Below the pieces are notes generated by a model. The model worked only from the letters and a program-made list of their open reading frames with translations, did not search any database and was not told the origin of the DNA. Both the position numbers and the translations under genes were made by a program. Below, piece by piece: positions 11,649 through 24,219 of a DNA stretch of 64,000 nt (position 1 is the first letter of the stretch; each line of letters begins with the position of its first letter). Origin of the DNA: Archilochus colubris (taxonomy: Eukaryota > Chordata > Aves > Apodiformes > Trochilidae); contig CM041083.1 in NCBI GenBank assembly GCA_023079485.1, positions 104,981,054 to 105,045,053 on the forward strand. Direction: 5' to 3'.

Positions 11649-12230
11649 TGACTTGCAGAAAATGACCTTACAACTTGGAAAGTTCTAGAGAGAGGTGTGT
11701 TTATTCAGCGCTGGGTGCACAAGGGGATAATTCCTCCGAAATCCATGTGCACCAATCTTGCAATGAGGCTTTTGTTATATACTCTGAAGTTTTACATATT
11801 CATTACGTCTGCAATACGCCTACACATATGCATCACCTTCTCCAGTTTTGTATTAAAGTTAGTCCCAAGAGGTCATTTTCATAATCTCCTCCCTCCTGTA
11901 CTTGCGTAGCATCTCCTGGTGGTGGTCGTGAGGGTCGTGGGGATGAAGTAAAAATGAAGCAAGGGTCTTTCTCTATGTAAACTTTTCACCTCTTCTTCCC
12001 TGGGCATGAACATTCCTTCAATCTTCAGCCAAGCTGACAACAAATTCTGTTTCTTATCTCAAGGTTGCTATAGTTATCAGTTTAGCACATATATTTCCTT
12101 TATAAGGGGATGACTACCTAAACAGTTTCTTAGATTCTATTAAACAAGGATTCTGTGTTAGCTTCTATCAGATCAATGTAACCCCTAGGCAATTTCTAGC
12201 AAGCATTATATATTAAACCTTACATCAGCA
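11649..12230 (-). mobile_element. Probable antisense LTR of a second family
   Basis: Read on the minus strand this block begins TGCTGATGTAAGG, has a TATA-like TTATAAAGG near 12105-12097, and has an AATAAA signal at 11705-11700 (the sequence 'cgctgaataaa' typical of LTR R regions). It ends near 11649 in ...GTCA. A 4-bp CCAG occurs just outside both proposed ends (11645-11648 and 12231-12234), which would suit a class I ERV, but with flexible boundaries this match could be chance. The promoter-to-polyA spacing is long for an LTR. The boundaries and the LTR assignment are therefore tentative. No coding capacity. Confidence 0.4.
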
Positions 12231-12234
12231 CCAG

Positions 12235-15200
12235 CTCCTCCTCAAGACTCCTAACCCTAAAAATGCCATGTTTATTTGAGATACTAAAGCTATCTAGATG
12301 CATAACCCCATAAACATTGGTTGAATGTGAACACCAAAAAGCTAGGTGCTGGAACACTCAGTACTGGACTTCTGAGTTTCTATATCAGTCTCAGAAGAAA
12401 AATAGCAGAAACACAGAGAAAACAATTGAATATGTTTGCTTTAGAAAGGGAGTTTTCCCTCATTTACAGAGGAATTGCTGGTCAGCTTATTTCATCTTAA
12501 ATAATGGCTTTGTCCAAGTATCTTTCCTACAGGGGATTAATTTTTAGTAACTTTGACAAGAAAACATAGTATAGTTACATGATTAAAAGCAGAATATAGA
12601 TTTTATCAGAATAATTGTTAAATTTTTTACAGATACATATTAAGATTAATTTTAAGATTAATTTTACAGATTAAGTATTCTTACAGATACTTGCCCTTTG
12701 TGGAATTCACTGATATACCTAGCTCTAGAATGTAATCCTAATTTGCAAATTATTTGATTACTCAAGTAACAGTTATCTTGAGTACAGTGTGTTTTTCGGC
12801 TTGTGTCAGACTCAATAGCAATAATGTTTTTCATCAGATTAAGTCAAAACTTTTGAACTCCAAAGGAAAAAGATTTATGGCTAGCCCTCTCTGGAACACT
12901 GAAGACTTAAGGGACTAAGCAAGGTCTTAGTCATCTTGTTAAATTTGAAATCATTATTATTTGAGACACAAGGTCCTTAAAACTCAAGGTGCTGTAATAG
13001 TCTGTACCTACATTTTCTTGGAAAATGTTACCTATATTTGGCACTGAACATGAAGGAGGAAAAATATTTTAATCCTATTTGAGAGTTTTAATCATGAGCT
13101 GAAAGTTGTTATTTCAAGTTTTAAACTAGGGCTTGTAGGATGTAGGAATATTAAAATATAGTATAAAATGAGGAAGTTGTATTTGTCTTCAGTATTGTTG
13201 CTAAGGCTCATTAATATTGACACCACAACATTTGTGTACAGTGGCATGATGCAAAGTAAATTTCAAAGCAGGAATGTGAAGTGACACGCTTAACCGGGAC
13301 ACCCAACAGAATTTTCCCAGAAGGGGACTGCATCTCTTGTAAGGATTATTTCAAAAGAAGTGCATTTATCAGTTGATTTATCTTATGCAAGAAAGTGTTT
13401 CAATTAGACTGAGTAAAACCATTTTAATGGATATACTAGGCTGTCTTAAAAGGAAGCAGTACTTGCAGCACTTTGTAACCGTTAAGTTTTCTTCATGTAA
13501 GTAAGCTCAAAGAGAACATAAATGAAATTAACCATCCCAGGATGAGATCCATAACTCCCAGGGCACTCACTTTTTTCCACAGATGCAGCTTTCATTATGC
13601 TACACCATAAAGGTATAGCATTTGCAAGAAATGCTGAGCTCAAATAATTCCAAGAAATCATCCCAGCTGGAGAGAAGAGATGGAGTTTCATAGATGAATC
13701 AGGACTAAATGAAGAAAGGGGAACTTGGCACTCTCTCAAGAAACACCAAAATAAAAGATTTAACTGTAGGAATATCCAGAACTGAAATGACAACCTTCAT
13801 TGTTCCAGTAACTATGCTGAGCATGTAATATACATAGGTTTTTTTAATATGGAATGTGATCCATTAGGAATTAAAATCAGCAGGCTTACCAGGCTAGCCC
13901 CGTAGGCAACAGATTTAGACCAAAATAAAGAACAAATAAGAATAGAAAAAATGTTAAATTTCTCTTTGATCAGATATTAGAATACAGGCAATTGAAATAA
14001 AGTTACTGAGAAGTATGGACTTCTTGGTTTTTACCCTGTTCAGATAATCAAGGGACTTGTCTTAACACAGTTTCCATGCAACTCTTCCGTGTTTTTTTTC
14101 TGTTTCAATTTGAGAATTCTTAAATTTTTCTTCCTCTTTTTGACCACTGACAATGCCCATGAGTACCAAAAATGCTGTCGTGTCAAAGTATATCTTCTGT
14201 TTGTTTTCACTAATGAAAACTACATTGAATTAATGTAGGCAGTCTGGGGAAAGCCATTTTTTGTCTGTAGCAATCAGATGCCTATATGAACCAATTTCAT
14301 AATGACAGAGAGCACTGAAGCTGTAAGTATCTGCAGTATTAGTCCAGTTGGTGGATAGAATGAATGTAAAATTGGAATAATTGCAATTTTCGTTAACTTA
14401 TATGCACCCAAATGATAATTAGTTGTAATAAAATCAGTCAATTTCCCCTATTGGACTTTATATGTTGGGTTATTTATAGGGCTATTCCTAGGCTTAGAAA
14501 TCAGCCCAAAACCTTGTATCCCAATAGTTTTCAAAATGCAGATATGGACATCTGACTTTCCACAAGTATATGATATTGTTTATGCTAAGGAGTGCACAGG
14601 CAATATTAAGAAACTCAGACACCAGTTGTTGATGACACAGGTATGAGTCAAGCAGAGCGTGTCAAAGCACTTTTTAATTCTTACACAGAAAGATAAAAAG
14701 GTCAAGGGAAATCATGAACAGAAAGTAATTTCTAAGTTAGGAACATAAGTCAGTTCTCTTGACTTCAAATCCTGTGTTTAATAGCTATGCTTTTTGTCTC
14801 TCTAGTCACCCGAATTTGTTTAAAATCTTTGGACCAAACAACATGATAGAAATTCTGCCTGCATCGACAAACAGTTGAACTCAGACAGAATAATAATTAA
14901 ACATTCACTATGATCTGTTTCAGAGATTCATCCCTCTGCCACATGAATTGAAAGTAAACTCAGCAGCATTATTATTGCTACAACTCCTTCTGCAGCCACT
15001 ACGAGCTGATACAAACTCAATTAACTTGTTTTTTTTTTTCTTTCACTCAATGGTGTTGACTTATATGACGGTCTGTAATTATTAATATTTTGTATTTTGT
15101 TTGTGAGAAAATATTAATCACTACACATATATGTCCTACAAATTTTAAAAGTAACCAGCTTTATGGTTTGAACGAATTACAAAGTTTATTTCAGGGAAAA

Positions 15201-18200
15201 TGACACCATGTTGAAAGGAGTATTAGGAAGGAGTTAATAGTGGGAGAGAAACCCAGAGAAAATGTTTTTAAACAAATTAATCACCCCAGGGAAAGGGCTA
15301 TTAAGAAATGAAAGAGGACAATTAGCGTTCTTTTCATTCTCCAAAGAAAATCTCTGCCTCCAGCTTCCGGGCCACTAGTGTCACTGCTCCTTCTCCTGGG
15401 TCTCGCTGGTGCTTGCTGCTCTTTAGGCTTTTGGCATGCTGCTGATGCGCTTCTGTATTTCTATATTAAAAAGTTCCTTCCTCTCATCCATTATTTCCAG
15501 AAGTTGAAAATTGGTAAGTGCAGGTCTTCCCTTTGTATTCAGGCTTTCCGGAATTCTTTAATTCTTGTATTTGCTACCAATTTGCATTAGCTGTTTGGCT
15601 GCTTATCAGGAGTCATTCTGATTAGCATTTTGATGAGATTAATCTTGATAGATTTAAAAATCATAAACAGGGAAAAGGTGGTGCTGGTGCAGAGGGAGTT
15701 TTGCTGATGGAAATAAGTTTGATACATTTTAAATAGTATAAACAGAAACAGTGGAGCCCGGGTTTTGCTGATTCAAGGGGCAGTTTTTCTATTTTCAATG
15801 TATCTACATTACAACTTAAAGGTACAAAAATTAACATCTGAACTTTTCCTAGCAGGTCAATCACTGTGCTTATTAGCTTTTGAGAAGATCATTTTGACAC
15901 CTGTATTTGTAGAGAGAAAGTCTCATGTCCGCATTTAGAACAGAATTTGAGGAAATACTGGGAAAGAGAGATTGCTCTTCAGAGAGCTCCAGGTAGACAT
16001 GGAGCCACTGGCAAACCAAAGAGCATCTGCAGGTCCACGACCCACAAGTCCCCAACCTGATAGTAGTGGCCACAGTATAAAAGAGTAGGGTAACTACTCT
16101 TGTTTGCCAAAGCAGCTTTGGTACACAGTTCATAAAATTAGCACTGAAGCTTGTAAAAGCCAAGTATTCATGTAGGTTCCTTGGGATGATGGGATATGGC
16201 CTGGGAAATTTTAGCATTTTTCAGGTTGCCAAAGTGGCTCAGGCTCTTTCAAGCATTTTTACTGCCTCCTTCCTTCCTTGTCCTCCTATACTATTCTTTC
16301 CTTTTTTTTTTTTTTTTTTTTGTAGTATTTGCATCTTTTATTTGTTTTACTCAGTAGAAGTATTTGACCTCTTCTCTCTTGCAGAGCTATGAAGCTTCTA
16401 AAATATTCCTAATTTGCTTCTGCCATAGATTTCTGCCATATCCTTTCACTTTCTAGTCTATATTTACCACTTGCTTCATATCTATTGCAGATTTATCTTT
16501 AAATGAAATAATATTTCACCAGCAAATATGAAAAAATAAATATAGGAGAAGAAAAAGGATTGCATTTTAAAAACACAGATTCTGAGCTGCTAGGAGTCAT
16601 TTTTATTGCACTCAATGTAACACATTGGTGTTTTACAGTTAAACCTCACTCTATATAATTTTTGCCTGTTATAAAACTCAGAACTGTTAATTTTTATCTC
16701 TCTTAAAATATGAATTATTTTATAACCCCTCTTCCTGTTTCTTGCTATGTTCTTTTCTTCCATTATTAATTTATTTTTACACAGAGAGAACCCCAGGAAC
16801 ATTTTCTTGTAAGACCCCATTTGTGTCTCATGAGCTGTGAAATATGGTTTAAATAAAAGAGAGAAGATAAATAGTTTTCATTTGTAACCCATAGAAAATG
16901 GCTTGTTCTGCTCTGGTAACTGGTAAACCTAAAATATACTCTAACACAAATTCTTTGTTCTCTTTAATAACAACAGTCATATAAGAGAGTAACTGAGCTT
17001 ATAGAACATTCCTGTTATGCATTAAGATGAACTCTATTAAGGCTTTAATGCTATAGGCACTTAACATTTAACAATTGTCTTACCTGTGGAATAAAAATGT
17101 CTGATATGCTCTCGACTTAAAACATAGAATTAAAAGTATCATAGCTGTAAATGAACTGTTGCCTGCCGTTCTTATCTTTTAGACTGGAATGTATGTTGAA
17201 GTTGCTGCTATATATCAGGTGCTAATTTCATTACTTTGGAACTTTTCCCTGTCTTCCACTTCCTTCACACTATCCGTTTGTACTTTCATCTCCTTATCTA
17301 TGAACACTTCTTGTTGTTACTGAATTTATCCTCACAATGTACTTCCACGGACAGAAGCATTGAGATCTCCTCTGCAGATCAGGAGCCGAAGCATAGAAGA
17401 ATGAAGTAGTTTGCTAAGAATCAAATCAATTGTAAATCCATCTACTGTATTTAAGAGCCCAGATTTCATTTGAGAATATACTAATATTATATTAAAATTA
17501 GAGATACAAATGAGAAATAATCCTTCATAGTGAAGTTATGTGGTTTTGTTCTTTTTTTTTTAAAGTGTAAATCGAACCTTTCAACTTGTAAAATATGAAT
17601 TTTCTGAGCTGGTTAGAATCATAGCAGGTTTTTCAGTTCTTAGAATCCTAAAGATACTATTAAAGTAGTAGCTTAATATTTAGTGAAGCTTAGTCTTATT
17701 CAGGAGAAAGAACACTGCAAAACAGAGTAATTAACAATGTAAATGGCATTGAGGTTGGATCAATTCAAAGAATTTCAGTCATGTTTCCTAAGAAAATCTG
17801 TGGATAAAGCCCTCATGAGAAAAACTGTCAAGTTTTTAAAATTTTATATGTCTGTGGGGCTTTTGATGTTGTGAAAGACTTTTGTTTTGATGAAAGTGAA
17901 TGCAGCTTGACACTAATATGAGGGTTTTTTGACCAAAATGTAGAGTCATGAAGACTGTTGTTAAGGAACATTGGGGAGCTAAGATGTCCTCATGGAGGAA
18001 ATAAAATTAAAAAACCTTGAGAGAAATTGTAACAAGCTATAGCAGGAAAACAAAAAGCTAAAAAATGAGAAAGCAGGGTTCTGACAGGGGAAAGAGTTTC
18101 AAAATATACGTTTAGGAAACTCATCCACTTAGTCTTTCCAGACACCTTGTCTTCTTCAGAAAGTAAAACCACAACAATTAATCTTAATTCTATTCTGGAA

Positions 18201-19970
18201 AATTCCAAAAAATGTTGTATGAGAAGATCTCTTCCCACAGATGAAGACACAGGTTGGACCTCTCTCTCCTAACCTCCTTCAAAGTATTTTTCCATATCTA
18301 AAGAAAACAAACTAAGGAAAAGGCAAAAAGAAAGCAATGTTTAACAATTAGAAGCATTTACCAGAAATCAGAAAATTAAGGGGACAGTTAAATCAGGAGT
18401 TTCTTAATTATTTAAAATTCTCATATATGGAAAAGCATTCTAAAAAAAAGTCTTTCTACTCTTGTGGAAAAAGAAAAATTACAAGAATTACTTCAAAGTT
18501 CATTGTCAGTTTAGAATAACTGACAGTAAAGAATCTGAAATTACAATAGCAGGGTTTGAGGCAGGACAACCTATGATTTTCAGAACTTTTCTACATGAAG
18601 AGAACAACTAAAGAAGATGAACTGTCTGCAGATACACCAGAATTTATTAGTAAGAGAAGTTTTCAATAGATAAAAATTAGTCATTAAGTACTGTGCAATT
18701 ATGTATCCCATTCTCAGTAATATTCTTAACAAGCTGAAGCTGTGGCTGTAATAAGAAAAAAATTATTTACAAAACTTCTCAAAAGCTTCTAAAAAACACA
18801 TCATCAACAATGAACTCAAAACATTCTTCTAGATAGCACAGCACAACAGAAAACAGATGTGTTGTACACTTATAAAAAAAAATCACAAAAGATGCTTTAA
18901 ATTTCAAATCCCAAAGTATGCAGGCAAGTTTATCACTTTTTACTTAACAAATAAGTATATTTCTGCATGTTTGAAAATGGCTGGACGGCAGTTTTCAATA
19001 TTCAAACACTGTGACAAATAATTTTGTTAATATTTTAATTATGACAGTGGTCATAGAAATGCCTGAACCCATGCCAAGGACCACCATATCTGTGCTCTTT
19101 TCTCCATACAAGCTCATAGGAATTAACTGTAATAAAAGATCTTTCCTCCAACTGGTTTATAACATATCCAACAAGCTAATTATCACCAAAAGACATCAAC
19201 ACAAAGACTTTATAAGCTTTCTTCATAGTCAGAGAGATTACAAAGTTGACTAAAGGCTGTATTCTTTGCTGAATGGAGATGCTCCCCTTCTACTTTTCAG
19301 CATCCCATGAATGACAACCTAATGGCATCACTATATATAACCATACATTAAGAATAATAAAAGGTGCCCTAATTTTGAATGACATCTTAAAGTCATGCAT
19401 CGTAATTTCACTGTGAGAAGACAGCTACTGTATAGTGTTGCCACACAGAATTGTGAGGAAATCAAGTGGCACAAAACAGCTAACTACAAATGTAGTCATG
19501 GTATTTGAGGTGTCAAATACAGATTCAGAAAAGATAAAAATCTTTTAATTCCCTTCAGCCAAATTTTGTCTACTTAGTTCTTTAAGAATAACTCACCTGC
19601 ATTTAAGAAAAGAAAGTTATCCCAATAGAGTGCTTTTTTTAAATTTATTATGTTGCATTTTGATAGATAAATTAGAACTCACAGTGAGAGAACCAACTTG
19701 CTAAGTCAGTTATTATGGTTAAAAATATTAAAAGAAATTTATTTTTTAATAGCAGTTTCGAATAATGAGTTCTCATATTTAGACTCAAATAAACAGATGC
19801 CTAGATTGCATTTCAAAACAACGTGGTTAGAAGATCATTAATAAGAATGAGGACAACGAATGTCATGAACCCCGATTTAAGATGAAAAATTAAAATGTCA
19901 CCTTTTGTAGATAGTGCTGTTTCCATAGACAGGTTAATTCATGCCTTTTGTATTTCAACAGATACAGAGG
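12235..19970. other. 7.7-kb unique AT-rich stretch, no gene
   Basis: No recognised repeat or coding region. It contains a short tandem duplication of a 12-bp unit (aagattaatttt) at 12642-12665 and a 20-base T run at 16302-16321. A near-consensus + strand donor (TTGGTAAGTGC) near 15510 ends a short frame beginning about 15378 that has no family resemblance. Confidence 0.45.
16302..16321 (+). repeat. Poly(T) run, 20 bases
   Basis: Uninterrupted T run followed by 'gtag', so it resembles a polypyrimidine tract plus AG. No exon is evident after it. Confidence 0.9.
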
Positions 19971-20426
19971 TGTTCCTGGCTTGAGCCAGGATAGAAATAA
20001 TTTTCCTTCCAGTACTTTTATTTTCAGTTAAGTCTCTTCTAAGTAGCTGCACTTGCTGAAATCAACAGCAAATTTCTCAGTCAGAGTCCTGCCCTCCTGA
20101 ATCTGTGTGTTCCTGCCTCCAGTTCCCATCTGCTGCCCAGTCCAGGAGCCCAGGCTGGGGCTTCTCCAGGGCTGCCCCTGCAGCCTCGTTGGTGACAGGA
20201 GCATTAGCATGGGGAAGAGGGGAGTAATATAATATTGCTTTTGTATATATTTGTATATATTGAATAATTTTCCTTTTCATCATCACTGTTTCATTAAAGC
20301 TGTGTAGTTTAACTTCCAGCCTGTAAGTTTCTCTTCTATTCTCTCTCATTCTTGCTGTAGGGGAAGGGAATTAACAGAGGGCATTGGTCATTTGTTTAAT
20401 CGCCAGCCCAATATTAAACTGTGACA
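19971..20426 (+). mobile_element. Solo ERV LTR, family A copy 2, internally deleted
   Basis: Begins TGTTCCTGGC and ends CTGTGACA, with 'cctgaatctgtgtgttcctg' near 20095 and ATTAAA at 20293-20298 as in the other copies. Flanks are AGAGG (19966-19970) and ACAGG (20427-20431), a 5-bp duplication with one mismatch. At about 20085-20094 it jumps from the U3 segment directly to the downstream segment and so lacks about 310 bp present in copies 1 and 4, including the TATA region. It is therefore promoter-dead. Same orientation as the other three copies. Confidence 0.85.
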
Positions 20427-20431
20427 ACAGG

Positions 20432-23039
20432 AAACAAAATATGCTTATATTTGTAAAAATATCCAGTTTTTTACTTTATATGAAAACACCATAGTTAACC
20501 ACTATGTTTGCATGAAATCAATGGGAAATTTCCCAGTGACCTACAAAATGTCACAACAGGGACTATGGGCATTCCTGTTTGAAGATAAAGCTCTCTGTAC
20601 AAATATGATTACTTCAGTAATAACCTAAACAATCAGCAAATCTAACTTAAATATTAATTCAAAATATTGGCTTTAAGCAAATTCAGTGCACTGATGGCAA
20701 TACCAAAACTCAACAGGGTTTGCTTTTAGAAGTGCTTGAAAGTCATAGTGTCAGTTCAAGGTTTGTGAACTGTAGACAAAAGTCGGTGGTGGTGGTGGAG
20801 CAGACAACAAGGATGAACTGAGGTTTCTATTGGAGAGGAGAGTGGCTGTTATAGCTGGGAAAGGAGCTAGTGTAGGAGAACAGGAAGTTTTGGAGAGAGA
20901 TGAGAGTCTCCTGGAAGCTTTGGATGGAAATTTACATTTCTTCCCTTCCATAGATCACGCCTTACTCTGAAGGCCTCCTTTTCTTGTGAAAAGTGATTCC
21001 CACTTTTCAATTTATATCTTTTCCTTGCAACTCCAGTCTTTGAAACCCTTCCTTGTTGTTGCCCAGCCATAGCTATAGCAAGTTTGTGCCCACTTGCACC
21101 CCACGAGCTGGCACTGTGCGCCTCCACTGCCAGCCACTTCATTGGGGCTGCCAAGGCAGGAAGCAGGCATCAATCTCTTTGTGCAGGGCCACAATGCCCC
21201 TTATTTTCATCTGGCACATGCAAAGGACACAGATTTCTGCCTATAAAAAAAGGCTATTATCTATTTTGACAATGGCTTGAGCTGGCTTCAAATTCAAGAT
21301 GCATGTTAGCAGCAGCAGTTAATTCTGATGGAAAAGATGGTTAAGGATATAACTTCCAGGATAGTATAGAACAATGAAGACTAAAAGCCTTCCCTGCTGA
21401 TATCCAAAAAGAGCTCAGAGTCTCTACCAGCAATCTCTTACTGACCTTAGACATGGAAAATAACTTTCTCCACAACAGTAATTGCTTATGTAAGGTGGTC
21501 AAAAGTAATAGTTGGAAACACTGAGCAAATCCACACTTTCAAGGAAAGAATTACTGTAAATAACCCAAGCATTCTAGTAGGCAAATTACTTCAAAAGGAC
21601 TGCAAATATTTTCAGAGAAGAGTAGCAAGTAAAATATTAGATTAGATTTGCAAGTCCCTGCATCAGAACTAGCTCACATGATTTCGATCAAATTTGAAAT
21701 AAAGCAATTGAAAAACTAAATACACTGATGTGCTATGCTGCAGCAGATAATGTCTCACACCAATAAATAAGGGGCAAAAAGGAAGTTATATTGTTTTGGA
21801 AAGCAGTTTGAAATTACAAATTTAGTTTCATAAGACCAATGCCAGAACAATTGGCCACAAATGTGACAAAATTTTAAAAAGATAGATAAGTTAAATTATA
21901 TATTAATAAATAATAATAATAATAATAAATGTTACTCACAAGATTCCATTAACAGTTACACAGTTTCAATGAGAACAGACTGTACATGACCAGGAAAGGA
22001 TGATTTTCAGAAAACACAAATTTAAGGAAAGCAGAAGGTTTCTATGTATGACAAGACAATGTATGTATGTCAGACAATATCCTGTCCTGTTTTTTACCCA
22101 TTTTTCTTCTAAACAAATTTTTTTAAAAAAACAAGTAAGCTGAGACCCTAGTGGATTCCTTCTTCTTCTTTGAGAAGAAAAATAATACCCAAGAATATAT
22201 TTTTCTCTGCAAAAAGAGAGAACTACTATATTGCAGTGGCTAATGCACAAAAACATTGTTATTAGAGTACAATATGATCAACATGTTCCTGCAGCATCCA
22301 TCAGTGAGGAACAAGCCTTCAGCTTTATTTAGCAGGGCTACTGAATTTGAGATAAAGTCAGAAAATTTTGTCTCTAGAGATACCCTTGCACATTAGAGAA
22401 AACCTAAAGACTTCCTTGGACTCACTCTGAAGATACATCTGCATTAGAGCTGAATTTAATTTTCATTGTCAGCTCTGGTTCAAGACAAAACACTCGTACA
22501 CTTTGTCCTTACTTTTTTTATTTCGTTAAATTATCTGGCAGATAGAACTGGGCAGACATTGTCAAAGAGGTTGGTTCAGGTAACTGTATTATTTGTTCTT
22601 TTCATACTATAAAATTTCTCTCTTAGGAATCTAAAATCTTGAAAGTGGCAAATAGCTCAAAAGGTATTTCAGCTGCTCATTACACTGAGGTTATATAGTA
22701 ATATCTCTTCCCACTTTTAATCTGAGACAAGATTCTTTGGAAGATACAAGGCTACTGGAAAAATATCAGTATCCTTGAATAGATAGTGTACCTTATAGCT
22801 TGTACATCTATGATAGATGGAAAAGGAAAATAAATACACAGGGTAGTGTTATGTACTTACTGAAAACATTCCTTATCAACTAATTTCTGCCAAATGTTAA
22901 CTGAGGTCTTGAAGTTCAAGCTGTTTGTTCTGCTACTAAAATTGTTTCTTTTATTTTTCTTAACAGACAACACTGTTTTTGTTTTCTTTCTGCATGATCA
23001 CATCAGTAGTAGTGATGTATATGCACTCTCAGAAAGGCT
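20432..23039. other. Unique stretch, no gene; short AAT microsatellite
   Basis: No recognised repeats apart from the (AAT)n tract at 21905-21930. A GC-richer patch at about 20750-21260 has overlapping short frames on both strands but no motif. A good + strand acceptor (long T-rich tract then AACAG) ends at about 22967, 70 bp before the CR1, without a convincing exon. Confidence 0.4.
21905..21930. repeat. (AAT)n microsatellite
   Basis: About seven to eight trinucleotide units. Confidence 0.85.
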
Positions 23040-23903
23040 GATGATGACCCCAAGCTGTGTGGTGCAGCAGACATGCTGGAGGAAAAGGATGCCATCCAGA
23101 GGGATCTTGACAGGATGGAGAGGTGGGAGTGTGCCAACCTCAGGAAGTTCAACAAGACCAAGTGCAAGGTCCTGAATCTGGGTCGCTGCAGTCCCAAGCA
23201 CTGGTATAGACTGGACAGTGACTGGCTTGAGAGGAGATTGAAGAAAAGGACTAGGAGGTGCTGGTGGATGAGAAGTTCAACGAGCCATCAGTGTACACTT
23301 GCAACCCAGAAAGCCAACAGAATCCTTGGCTGCATCAAGAGAAGTGTGGCTAGAAGGTCCAGGGAAGTGCTCTTGTGAGGCCCCATCTGGAGTACTGCAT
23401 TCACTTCTGGAGCCCCTGTTACAAGAAAGACATGGATGTGCTGGAGTGTGTCCAGAGAAGGGCCATGAGGATGATCAGAGGGCTGGAGCAGCTCTCCTAT
23501 GAAGACAGATTGAGAGAGTTGGGGTTATTCAGTCTGGAGAGGGGAGGGCTCTGAGGAGACCTTATTGTAGCCTTCCTGTATCTGAAGGGGGCTACAAGAA
23601 AGCTGGGGAGAGACTTTCTAGGATGTCAGGTAGTGATAGGACTGGGGGAATGGATTCAAACTAGAGCAGGGTAGATTTAATTAGATGTTCAGAAGAAGCT
23701 CTTCACTGTGAGGATGGTGAAATACTGGAATAAGTTGCCCAGAGAGGTATTAGAAGCCCCATCCCTGAAAGTCTTTAAGGCCAGGCTGGATGGGGCTCTG
23801 AGCAACCTGATCTAGTGGGAGGTGTCCCTGCCCTTGGCAGGGGGCTTGGAACTAGGTGATCTTAAAGGTCCCTTCCAACCCTGAAAATTCTATAACTCTA
23901 TGA
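23040..23903 (+). mobile_element. CR1 LINE, sense, 3'-complete
   Basis: Starts within the ORF2 segment just after the RT palm (phrases 'ccaagctgtgtggtgcag', 'gatgccatccagagggatct', 'aacaagaccaagtgcaaggt') and continues through the ORF2 C-terminus. The 3' untranslated part ('caacctgatctagtgggagg', 'ttaaaggtcccttccaaccc') ends at the CR1 tail 'attctataactctatgaa' near 23886-23903. It is 5'-truncated, as usual. Frames shift several times (near 23250 and 23380), so it is a dead copy. About 860 bp. Confidence 0.94.
23073..23378 (+). pseudogene. CR1 ORF2 fragment (RT-distal)
   Basis: A 101-codon frame reads DAIQRDLDRMERWECANLRK and later [20 protein letters not shown], colinear with the region after the catalytic FADD box of avian CR1 reverse transcriptase. 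The middle section is out of frame relative to the consensus (a run of basic residues replaces the expected segment), and it ends at a stop where the family continues into the [11 protein letters not shown] region. A non-functional relic. Confidence 0.85.
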
Positions 23904-24075
23904 AATTATTTGCTTGTCGTATTTGTTTATGTTAGTATTGAGGTAGCAAAAAGTAAACAGAAATTGTATGACTATGGTCAAACCCATATATAAATGTGTG
24001 CTAAGTAAATAAAGCAGTGTCCCTGTCTTAAGCTGGTGCAAGACGTTTATAACTGCTACTACTGAAGGGAGCAAA

Positions 24076-24143
24076 AATATATTATATATATATATATAAT
24101 ATATATATATATTATATATTATATATATATATAAATATAATAT
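24076..24143. repeat. (AT)n microsatellite, interrupted
   Basis: About 68 bases of alternating AT/TA with a few phase breaks, able to form cruciforms. Likely length-polymorphic. Confidence 0.9.
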
Positions 24144-24203
24144 TTTCCCTGTCCGGATTGTTAATTTCTCCGTAACACAGCAAGTCTTCTCCTAATTCGA
24201 GGG

Positions 24204-24219
24204 AAAAAAAAAAAAAAAA
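24204..24219. repeat. Poly(A) run
   Basis: 16 A bases, starting after GGG. Confidence 0.85.

Noticed and set aside
22967..23040. Strong + acceptor just before the CR1 at 23040
   Set aside because: The sequence after it runs into the CR1 within 75 bases and no donor follows; probably chance.
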